From the NCBI GenBank assembly GCA_963920665.1, contig OY987266.1, positions 8,933,001 to 8,997,000 on the forward strand: a DNA stretch of 64,000 bases. Reading direction: 5' to 3'. Source of the DNA: Straminergon stramineum. Lineage: Eukaryota > Streptophyta > Bryopsida > Hypnales > Calliergonaceae. The notes under the pieces were generated by a model. It was not told the DNA's origin. It saw nothing but the letters and a program-made list of their open reading frames with translations, and ran no database searches. The position numbers were made by a program, and so were the translations under genes. Below, in pieces: positions 12,771-23,275 of the stretch (position 1 is its first letter; each line of letters starts with the position of its first letter).

Positions 12771-13905
12771 CTACAAATACAATTATAAGTGCAAAAATCT
12801 CAATCTCAAAATTTGATTATTTTGTTGGGTCTTTGACACTACAATTCACAAGCAAATAACATACATGTATTGAAGAGGTACTCGACAAGCACTTGACTAA
12901 AAAAATAATAATTATTACAACAAAAACCAAGATGAGAGCATTGAAAAGGTTGTATGTGATTGAAGAGACTCTACCTTGCATCAATTTCAACAAAAGGATG
13001 TCTTTGTGTTTAGAGTATCCCTTTATGTAATTTTGAATTCACACAAATATCATAAATTAATTCATGTTAAATTACTATGAACTAATCCCCTAGTGAAGAG
13101 CATGAATAGGCAACGCATAAATAATGATCCTCAATAGCCAAAATAAGAGTTACAAAACCTTTGGACCCCTTGAAGATGAAAGGATAGCAAGAAAAAACCA
13201 AAAGATCGCTCTTTAGAGAAAATCTAGGGTTGCAAAGGGCCATTTGACTTTAGACAACAATGCAAATATAATAAAAGCAATAAAAAATAATTCTTTAAGT
13301 GCCTCTTGCTACTATTTCATATTATTCTTTCTATCTTCAATTGAAGTAATTTTCATCTTGATTCAATATGTCTAATTACTTATCACTTGTTTAATCACTA
13401 TTAACATATAAAGTAAAGAACTTATATTGGAATAAATTATGAAAAAGTGAGACCAATCACCAAAGTACTTTGTCAAAAATCATCTAAATTTTAAACCAAT
13501 AGGTGCATTCAATTCTTCATTTCTACAATGATGTGAAAAGTCAACCATCAACCACCTTTGTCTAAATTGGCTCCAACGTTCCTACAAGGTTAACCTACTA
13601 TTGATTTCTCAAACATACACTACAACCAATCAAAGAGTGTTGGAGCTCTCAACTCCTAGTGCAAAAAATTCCGTTTCTTTCCATTTTGGGCTTGATATTG
13701 GATGAAATACATGTATTTCTAGTAAATTTTTATTGAAAATCTCCTTAAAGGTCATTACTTTAAATCTTATGTCTAGAACTATACTTAAAAGCTCACTTAA
13801 AACACCCCTTTCTCTTGTAGTGTCTTATTCGACAGCCTATTTGAAAGTTCATCAACAAACTCTTTTGACGTGGTTGCTTATGTGGAAGTTATTTGTGTGT
13901 GACTC
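12771..13905. other. Intergenic DNA upstream of the UBX relic
   Basis: The missing N-terminal UBX-gene exons would be expected here but none is recognisable. A CACTA-like end (CTCTTGTAGTG) occurs at about 13813-13823, without a convincing partner. Confidence 0.5.
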
Positions 13906-14017
13906 GTTTGCAATTGACGTGCAACTGGTTTGCAATTAATGTAGACCTAGTTTGCAATTGGTGTACAACTAGTTTCCAACTAATGTGCAATTAGTTTGCA
14001 ACTTATTTACAACTTGT
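13906..14017. repeat. Five degenerate ~22-bp tandem units (GTTTGCAA...)
   Basis: Units such as gtttgcaattgacgtgcaac and tttgcaattggtgtacaact recur with a 22-23 bp period and diverge by several bases each. Confidence 0.8.
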
Positions 14018-14312
14018 CTATAATTCATAGATTTGTAGATTTTGAAATTTTAATCTCAAAGATTTGTAGATTCAAAATTTTTAATCTATTTTTTTTAGAT
14101 TGCCAAATCCAAAAAATATTTAAATTTTAAATATTTATAGATTTTTGTAGATTATAAAAATCTATAAGTTGTAGAAATCTACAAAATGCAGAAATATTAG
14201 AATTTCATTATCAAAATTCATTACACAAGAATGCTATAACTTACAATTCTTATATGTCTAACCTAATGGTATTCTTGACAATTGATATGGAACAATTAAT
14301 AAATGAATTAAT

Positions 14313-14520
14313 AGTAGTTGCATTTTAGTTGTTTTTTAGTTGCATTTAGTTGGTTCCTAGTTGCATGCTATTTGTATTCTAATTAAAGTCCAATCATTTT
14401 TCAGTCAAACTCTAATTGAGTTGTAATTGCAATGTAGTTGCAATCTAATTGTACTATAGTTGCAGTCTAATTGCTTTCTAGTTGCACTCTAGTTGCTTTC
14501 TAATTGATTTGCTATCAAAT
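14313..14520. repeat. Degenerate TAGTTGCA array
   Basis: The octamer tagttgca and close variants (ctaattgc, tagttgct) recur at irregular 10-20 bp intervals in the same orientation. Together with the 13906 array it resembles the subterminal repeats of a CACTA-type transposon whose end could be TTTTTCTTCTAGTG at 14794-14807. The repeats are seen; the CACTA reading is inferred. Confidence 0.6.
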
Positions 14521-14810
14521 TTAGATTATATGCAATTGTAGATAGATGCATTGGACTCTATAAAATGTAAAATTGTCCACATCAACAATTTTGATGAATA
14601 TCGAATGTAAAATTCCTCACATCAACTCTTTTGTTACACTCTTGTAACCATAACTACATTTTGCGACTACTTTGCTACTATTTTGCAACTATAGTGTAAC
14701 TATGCCAAAATTGGTGCAAATATAAAGGATTGTAGTTGCAGGGCAATTGCATAGGACACGTAGTTGCATTTCACTCGGTTGTAGCAGACACATTTTTCTT
14801 CTAGTGTTTG

Positions 14811-17270
14811 GCAATTAAAAATGGCTCCTCAAATCCGACGAATTGTCTTCCAAAAATAATACTCCGTACTATTCTTTGATTCTCAAAGTGTTTGGAATTG
14901 TTTTTTAATTTATCAAAAAAATGAATGGATAACATGGATGAAATTCATTCACACATCACCTCTATGGTAGTACCTTTCATATTGTGGGAGAGGCTAGGCT
15001 ATCATTCTTGGCCCTACCTATAAGATTTGAATGCTAATATACTACCTTAAATTAAATTTTTATAGCAAAAAATTGATATTTGGAAATTTTCATTTTTCGT
15101 AATTTCTATTTTGTCAATTTTGACATTACTATTTTTAGGTTTGACATCACTATTTATGACTCTAATAAGTCTATTTTTAGTAAAAAAGCTCTTAGTGAAT
15201 GCTCAAGTCTAAGTGCTCATCGCTTGTTGCTCCCCACTCACACTCTAGTACCATTGCCTTACAACATTGATCCGTGTAGGACAAAGGATGCTAACTAGAC
15301 AAACCACGTTGTTCTACCGGGGTAGGCCATGATCTTGGGCTACATTTGTGGTGCTTTGAATAATTCTACTCTACCCTACAACAAGCCTGCAATCTAAGGT
15401 TTAGTTGAGCAAAAATTTGCTCAAAAGCAATGCAAAATATTTCTCAAGAGAATATTTGAGGATACACTCTTCTTGTCTTATTGGATAATATTGTTGACTT
15501 ACTACAAAATCTTAGATTGTTATCACTCCTATTTGGATGAATGTACTTGTAGATTAATCAATGTGTTTCACTCATATTTTTAGATGTTTCATCCATGTTC
15601 ATGGATGTAAGTAGCTTTAGCTTTCTAATGAATATTTCTTTTTGGACTATATATCCATAAAAGAATGAAAAATACTTCTACTTAGGATCTCCCATTAATT
15701 TCTTTTTGACCTTTAAAGATACAAGAAATCTAATTTTGGCTACAACATGGTGATTTTTGTGAATTTTACGTAGAAGACCCATGATTGATTGAGAGATATA
15801 ATTAGTAACAAAAGTTTGTCATCATGTCGACTCGGATTCAAGGAAACATGATACTTTCAATTTGGATCATTATTGTGCCTCTTATATGTATGAGAAGTGT
15901 CAAAATGGTCAAGCATTTTATTTAATATATGTTGTCATATTTGAGTAGAATGAAGTTTAAATCATTATGACATCCAAATGAAAGATGTTAATTGTTGAAT
16001 TGTCAATCTAATGGTGTATGCTGTATCCTATTTTGGGGATTTAAATACCATACTCTCTTTATGATGCCCTACATACTAAGAGGATGGAATGTGTCCTCTT
16101 CAAATTTTCAATGACAAATTCTTGGTAGGACGAAACACATCTCAATATTTTTCAAAGTAGAATCTTGTAGAATAACAAATTGACATACTTGTTTCATTTT
16201 ACGATTTTCAAAATTTCAATGTGAAAATTATTTAAAAATTTAATTAGGAAATGTAGTCTATTGATAATAGAAAAAAGGAGCAAAGATAATTTTTCACAAT
16301 GAAAGGAATAATAGGGATGAAAAAAATAGTTTTTTAGACATTTCTAATCTTTACTCTACACAAACAAATTGGGTCTATAAATTTTTTTCAAATTTGTATT
16401 TGTAGCAATTTTCAAAATACAAGGTTCAATTCGGTGTGATTAAGTGCACAAAATAATGAAAATGATTCCAATTTTTTTGAAGATGTTCCGAACAATATGA
16501 TAATGATATCAACCATTAAATTTCAAAAATGGATGCATATATAAATTTTAAATTTTTTTTAGGATCTAATTTGGTCAGCTTTGGCTTTCTAATCCTTTTG
16601 TTTGGAAATGTATATAAATTTGAGAGAGTTTTTTTGTTTTTCATTTTTTTAAATTAAAAAAATACTATATTTGCATTAGATTCCATTAAAAAAAATTTAG
16701 GAGGGGGTGGGTCGTAAAAGAAATATTCTTCTTCTTATAATTTTTCTTCCCCCCGAAGTTGCATTTTTGCCTATAATCCTAATCATCCAAAATTATTGCT
16801 CCATATAATCTAAAAATTCAACATTCAATAATTTCTACAATTAATTCCATGCATATCAATTAGACACAATAGTCTTTACTTTTGTATGATTAAAATTTTA
16901 AATCTCAAGCAAATCCATGTGCAAAAAAAAATTAAAGTGGGACAAGTCATTGAAAACCTTCATTGTCAAAAAGTTGGAAGGGTTAAAGACCAAAGTTACA
17001 TGCATTGTGGACACTTTTCTATCATTGTGGATACATGTAAGACATGTTTTTCTACTAATAAATTATTCGTCCAAAAGAGTCTACATTCATCCAAAAAGAA
17101 GCAATATAGTCCAAGGAATACATAACCCACTTAAAATAGGAGAATATAACACCTTGTATCCCTTAAAACAAAATTGTATCATTTTCGAGCGAAATAATGC
17201 TCAAAAAACAACCGCTTGGGGAGTAAACTTACAGTACAAAAAGCCAAAGGCCCCCAACTGAAATATCTTC
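14811..17270. other. AT-rich intergenic DNA
   Basis: Only short chance open frames are present, for example at 16886-17261. They show no recognisable domain, and base composition does not change across them. Nothing else was seen. Confidence 0.5.
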
Positions 17271-17861
17271 TCTGGTCCTCTGGATAAAGTGACAAAGATA
17301 CAGACTTTTTCGGAATAACTTATTGCATGGCAAGCATCAGCAGACTTGCACAGTGCCCTTCATCTCCGCCACCAAGATTCCCCATAACCCTTCTCGCAGA
17401 TCATCTTTAGCAAACTTCAGCTGCTCCGTCACGTCCCTTGCCTCCTATTCTGTCTTCTTGGGTCCCATAGCTGGTGAGTTTCCACTGCCCCATTTCCTAT
17501 TGCAATTGCAATTTCCCTTTCCAACACCCAATTGATGCGTTTTGCGATTCCGGGATGCATTTTGTCACTTGGACTGGCACTGGAAGCTCAAATAAGTAAT
17601 TATGAATGGGTTTGGGTTTGGGTTTGGGTTCGGGTTTAGAAGGAGATCAATCAGGGTAGTTGCTCGCGAATTTTCATCTATTCCATCTATTTAGGGTTTG
17701 GGGTTATGTAAAGATCGGTTCTTGTTCGACGATGAATCCATGAACGTTATTTAGGGTTTGGGGTTCCAGAAACTTCGTGTCGATCGAGATTCTGTTGCTT
17801 TAATGGTTCGGAGCTGTTGTGGCACAGATTTGCCGGTGGTGTGAGCAGCGAAGTGTTTCCA
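17271..17861 (+). promoter_or_regulatory. Probable promoter and 5' UTR of the UBX gene, with telomere-like repeats
   Basis: Composition becomes less AT-rich from about 17320. At 17607-17640 is a run of GGGTTT(G/A)-type units, and the block atttagggtttggggtt occurs twice (about 17691 and 17751). These resemble plant telomere-motif (telo-box) sequences often found upstream of housekeeping genes. A GTGAGT donor at about 17474 and a CAG at about 17826 could delimit a 5' UTR intron, but this is a guess. Confidence 0.4.
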
Positions 17862-20800
17862 ATGGCGGACAACGACATGGACCAACAGAAGTTAGCTTAC
17901 TTTCAGGAGATTACGGGCGTGAAAGACGAGTCTCTCTCGCATCAAATTTTGGATGCGTATGACTGGGACTTGGACTCGGCCATCCAAGCCATGGTGGACA
18001 AGAACACGAATGCCATCCCGGAGTATGAAGAGAGTATGCGTGATAGTGCAGTAACGCAACAACCAGGTGCTGTTACGCAAGTATCTGATACTGCCGTTGC
18101 AACAGAATCAAGTGATCCAGGGTTTAGGGTTCCAGGAATGTCAGCGCCCTTGGAAGGAGTCTCTGCCCCTGTTGTTGCTGCTGCTCCTGCTGAGGCGAGC
18201 TTTGTAGATGATGACAGATCGTTGTTTGAGCGCATTGGCGATGGTCCAGAGTCTTCTCCTTCTTTTGCTTCTGCTTCTCCTTCTTCCTCCACTTCCGTTG
18301 TTGGTGGGGCAACGTTGGTGTGGCGCGTCGTGACACTACCGTTTGTGATCTTGCGGGGGAGCTATAATCTTCTGTATGGGGCCGTGGGCTTGGGTTTTTG
18401 GATTGCCGGAGGGTTTTTGAGCTCGGGGTTAGGTACCTGTTCTTAACTTTTTCCCTTTTTAATTTTCTTTTTTGTTTTCAGAATGCAGGTCTTCCTGGTT
18501 CTGCAATAGGCTTCTGTTTTATCAAAAAACAGGAAAGTTATTGCTTTTGATAAAATGGAATTACATAGGGATACAATGTAAAATTGGTGTGCTGTGTCTA
18601 TCTTTTATATTTGCAGTCAACTCATTTAGTCATATGGGGACAAGATTATTTTTCAGTTTTATTGTATTAATTAGCTTCTTGAGGACTCGCAACCTGTAAA
18701 ACAAACCAAAGACAGGTAATATAAAAGTACCACTGCAAAAGCAAGCAAGAGCAGTGAGGAGAATGATTAGCAAACAAACCTTACATAGTGTAATACACAG
18801 AGTTGTGACTCGTATCCAAATGTGATCCCTAAAAATTCTGAAGAGATGCCTAGAATGTACATTCTCTGGTTCTCTTAATTGTGTAAAAGTGATGCCTAGA
18901 ATGTAAATTGTCTGATAGGAGAGCCTAGGATTGATTTTGGATGCGCCTAAAGGTACCATATTGCTCTTGGTACGTTCGCTTTTACTTTGACGCACCTTAA
19001 GATGCTTGGGGTTCTATAAATACTAGTAAAATTTGCAGCAGCCACCCCCTCGCATAACAAACATGATATTTCCTTTAGTTTTCCAGAACTGAATTTTAAA
19101 CTGAAGAGTGGTTCCAAATTCCGGATGCTCTCTTAAAATTTGAAGCACTTAATAGAATAGCGGAGCCTCATCCTTCACCTTTGATACTTAGAAGTTATAT
19201 TCATAATCTTGATCAGGTGCGTTGCGGTTGACTGGGACTCCTAATCAAGGCGTGACTATGGTTCAGCAAAACATACCCCCTGCTGGTTCAATGCCTTCAG
19301 GGGCAACTGAGGCATCCAATTTTCTCAGGGCCTATGAGAGGCGCTATGGTGACTACCATCCCGAGTTTCAAGCTGTCAGCTTCATGGAAGCTCTACGCAA
19401 AGCTGGTGAGGAGTTCAAGTTCCTGTTCGTGTACTTACACGCTGCCCAGCATGTGAACACGCCGGCCTTTTGTGAGACCACCCTACGCAATGAGGTGGTG
19501 GTGGATTTCATCAATGAGAATTTCATTGCATGGGGGGCCGATGTTCACAAGACCGAGGGGTATCACATGAATAACAGCCTCAATGCTTCCACGTTCCCGT
19601 TCTGTGCCATCGTTGCGGGCTCTTCCAACCAGCGCATTGCTGTTGTCTGCCAGGTATGATCCGGGTCAAAATCACAGCTGTATTCTTCATTTATAAATGA
19701 ATTTACATACCTGAAAGTGTGTAAGCTCAAAATAGAAATTCCAATTGGGAAAATCGTAGTCGATTGAAGTTACTTTCAAAAGAAAATAGTCTCTTGTTTT
19801 AACCAAATGAAAGAAATGTGGAATAAGGTTCTTCATTGTTTTGGTATATTTTGTTACATTCCTTGAAGGCTCCTGAAATGTTTATATCAACTCCTGTACG
19901 TATGGAAGGGGTCGCTTTCTACATTTTTAGATCATCGCTTAGTCTCTTCCCTTGGGTAGAGACACTGAAAGGATGACATAGTGACTTGGTTAGAACTAGT
20001 AGCTGCCAAGTTGAACGTAAGTAGTCCTACAAGTTGGTCGTTGTTCACTCCTGAGAACCCAAACGGTCGCGTTGTTTTTGAACATCTTTTAACGTGTTTT
20101 ATTTTTGTGGATAACAGGTGGAGGGATACAAGACTGCTGGAGAGTTGTTGTCAATATTGCAGAACGTTGTTGAAGACCAAAGTGCCTCTTTGATTGCTGG
20201 ACGACAAGAGCAAGAAACTCGGAATTTGAACTGCCGTTTGCGTGAAGAGCAAGATGAAGCCTACCGAGTAGGACTTCTGGCTGACCAGGAGAGGGAACGA
20301 AGAGAACAAGACTTGGCAGACCAAGCGGCGAGGGACAGATTCGATGCAGATCAGAAGAGAATCCAAGACGAGAAAGAAGCTGCCCAAGGGGCTGAAATCT
20401 CAGCACAAAAACAGGCCAACTTAGCTCGACAACGGCATGACAAAGTTTTGAGACTTGGACCTGAGCCAGAGCAGGGACCAGACGTCACTCATGTACGTTT
20501 TTGCCTTCAGTTCTTATTGTTTTAAGCAACTAACTAGCACGCATCATGATTAGCAGTTTGATACGTTTGTCAGTGCATTTTTCCCCCTTCAGGCCACTGA
20601 CCAAGATAAATGATTTCATTTTTGCATTGCTTTGAACGGTCTGTTTAGAAACATTCAGGAACAATATCATGACGATAGTCTTTCATATGAACATCTCCCT
20701 GAGGACTACGTAATGCTTAGAGCATTCGTTGACATCATACGAAGCCTTTCTACGCTATGGACATCATCTCTATGATTGGACACAATGCCTTGTCTTATTA

Positions 20801-21131
20801 GAAGTGTTGAAGCAGTCTAATTGTAATGGTAATCTTGAATTTATTCACTTCTCTCACTAGAAACTAACGACGCATTGAATGTGATTGATTTCTGCAGCTG
20901 GCGGTACGATTGCCATCAGGAGAACGTAAAGAACGAAGGTTTAATAATACGACGACTGTGCAGATGTTGTATGATTACATTGAGTCATTAGATGCAGTGG
21001 AATCTGAGAATTTCCTCATCGTTTCGAATTTTCCGCTTGTGGAGTATGGTCCTGACAAGTTAGACTTGACTCTGAAAGATGCCGGGCTTTACCACCGCAG
21101 CAGTCTATTTGTTCAGACGCAAGGTTCTTAG
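17862..21131 (+). CDS. PUX10: UBA-UAS-UBX protein, PUX10/FAF2 (UBXD8) type
   Basis: Likely adaptor that recruits the AAA ATPase CDC48/p97 to ER or lipid-droplet membranes for extraction and degradation of ubiquitinated proteins (role of animal FAF2 and Arabidopsis PUX10). Four exons with GT-AG introns and continuous frame: 17862-18432, 19217-19653, 20118-20492, 20898-21131, giving 538 residues. Start chosen at ATG 17862 (MADNDMDQQKLAYFQ), the first ATG in frame. UBA-like domain at about 11-45 (FQEITGV...WDLDSAIQAMV); Ser/Ala-rich linker; hydrophobic hairpin at about 150-186 (LPFVILRGSYNLLYGAVGLG), which separates PUX10/FAF2 from soluble PUX proteins; UAS domain at about 220-335 (FLFVYLHAAQHVNTPAFCE); charged coiled coil at about 345-455; C-terminal UBX at about 462-538 (VRLPSGERKERRF). 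Oddity: the usual FPR loop reads FPLVEYG, losing the p97-contacting Arg. Length is near that of relatives (Arabidopsis PUX10 is about 480 residues). Confidence 0.93.
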
Positions 21132-21591
21132 TTTGTTAGACTGCTCCGCCTGCATACATGACTTCAATTTATTGGAGCACATGGCTTTCAGGAAAGGGTA
21201 GTGCAGGGGTTGTTACTTGAGTTGATTGACCTGTACATTGGGACCAGGACAAACCCTGTATGATTTATTAATATATTTTCTGATGTTTTTTGTGTAAACC
21301 TTGTATCTCATGACCAAGGTGACTATACGATTATTGGAACAATAGGTGCATTCCTTGTTTGTATAGTGAATAGTCATGTCATCCATCAACCTCAACTAAT
21401 CCTTTTAAGGATTAATCCTAAAATCTGAGGCCAAAAAGTGTCTTGATGGATGATTTTGAAGATTATATAGAAATGAAGATTGCACCTATTGGTGTATCAA
21501 TTGGATTATTTTTGGCTAAGTACCTTGGTGATAGGTCTTGTCCTTGTACACCTTTAAAGGAAAAGCAATACTATGTGTACCTTTATTATTG
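21132..21591. other. 3' flank of the UBX gene
   Basis: Presumed 3' UTR and terminator region of the UBX gene, followed by AT-rich DNA. No further gene. Polyadenylation site not identified with confidence. Confidence 0.4.
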
Positions 21592-21928
21592 TAGGTGTTG
21601 AAGGACATAGTATGTCTCTTTTAGATATTGCTACCTTAATGGCCACATCCCTTGCCAAGAGACCAACCTAACGTGTATCATTACTAAAGAATCAATTGTA
21701 GATGCTTTGAATACACTTTTTTGAACTCATTGCTAAATAGAAATAGGAACTATTACAATTGTACAATAATAAAGGTGCACATAGTATTGCTTTCCCCTTA
21801 AAGATGTATTCAAAGCATCTACAATTGATTCCTTAGTAATGGTACACATTAGGTTGGTCTCTTGGCAAGGGATGTGGCCATTAAGGTAGCAATATCTAAA
21901 AGAGACATACTATGTCCTTCAACACCTA
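21592..21928. repeat. Large inverted repeat, ~129-bp arms
   Basis: The left arm 21592-21720 (starts taggtgttgaaggacatagt) is nearly perfectly complementary to the right arm 21800-21928 (ends with the inverse of the same block), with a spacer of about 80 bp. Next to the left arm, 21551-21585 also has an inverse match in the spacer (about 21768-21799). A transcript would fold into a long near-perfect hairpin. A shorter relative of the block (gtctcttttaggtgttgcta) is at about 22231. Confidence 0.93.
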
Positions 21929-22399
21929 ATAAATAGTCATGAATGAACACTTCAATGAATCAAAACCACTACAACTTTTTAGAAGCAACTAATGAGAGGT
22001 GAGTAGTTTTTAGAAGCCACCAATGAAAGTTGAGACCATCATCATACTTCAAGGTGAGTTTAGTGTAAAGTTTAGCCTATCTTATGTTTTCAACTTTGAA
22101 AATTTGTAAAATATTATTAGAGTGTTGAAAACTACAAAACCTCTTGGGTTGCATCTCTCTTGAGTTTGCTAATAACCTCATTGATTATTTTTTGATCATT
22201 CAACCTTCAAGGGAGTAGGATTAGAGAAAGTGTCTCTTTTAGGTGTTGCTACCTTACAACTCTCTCTAAATTCACAACCTCTACAATTTTCCTACCCTTG
22301 CATTTGGTAGGATTCCGACGAGCTTACAAACTAGTTATTTTTATGCACCACCTCTTCATAATTGAAAGTAGAATTTACTCATGTGAGAATATGATTGTG

Positions 22400-23072
22400 C
22401 ATCCATGCCTTTAGTTAGGCTTATTTTATTTGTTTGTTACATTGAGATCTCCCGAACCGCATGTCCCCTAACCGCGCTCTTGGTACCATTGGAAAGTCCT
22501 TAGTGAGGAGGGGTGCAAGGGCTTTGTTTTGTGGCGTTTGGACCTACAATGTGAAAGTTATTGAATTTCAAAGTTTTTACAAATAAAAAAATTAGAAAAA
22601 TAATTTTACTTTTATTTTGACTATGGCAATGACACATGGCCTACTAGTTGGATTGAAGCGCAAGAAGATTCTTATCTCAAGAACCATGTGGTAAAATAAG
22701 CAATTCAACATAGTAAGTTGGAGACACATCTTTCTAGAAAAAAATTATTTTTATAGTATTTAGCAAATATTTTTTTAGTATTTAAAATGATTTTTCTAGT
22801 ATTAGCAAATTCTATTTGGATAAGACATGTAATCCACACCTTAAAGTTAGGCTATTTGTTTTGTTTTGTTTATTACATTGAAATCTCCCAAACTGTGCAT
22901 CCCCTAGTTGTGTTCTTGGCCTCAAAGAAGAGGGGTGCATGGGCTTTGTTTTATGGTGTTTCAACCTATAGTGTGAAAGTTATTGAATTTCAAAATATTT
23001 ATGAATGAAAAAATGAAAAAATGAATTTTACTTTTATTTTGGTTGTAGCAACGACACAAGGTAGACTAGTTA
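22400..23072. repeat. Tandem duplication, ~430-bp period
   Basis: About 22420-22650 and 22845-23072 share long blocks: gaggggtgca, gggctttgtttt, gtgaaagttattgaatttca, attttacttttattttg. Divergence is moderate, indicating an old duplication. No coding frame is conserved between copies. Confidence 0.85.
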
Positions 23073-23083
23073 TTATGAATTTT

Positions 23084-23275
23084 CATAGTAGAATTCCCTA
23101 TGCCATTGAAACTATCACATAGCTTGGTCATAATATTGAAATCTACAAAATCAGGAGTCACCTAATTGCAACTATGTATGGGAACAATTTAATTGCACTT
23201 TTGGGACACTTTCAATAGAAGTCTACTTATCAGGAATGGGTACATGGATGATTTGGGGTGTTTTAGCTTATGAGT
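23084..23275. repeat. Dispersed repeat, copy 1
   Basis: Matches 37941-38140: shared cacatagcttggtcataa / tacatagcttggtcataa, gcacttt.gggacacttt, aatagaagtctat. Same orientation. Ends and class are unclear. Confidence 0.75.

Noticed and set aside
16886..17261. Overlapping 79- and 114-codon plus frames
   Set aside because: Lys/Asn/Ile-rich frames as expected in AT-rich DNA, mutually overlapping, no domain and just upstream of the UBX promoter.
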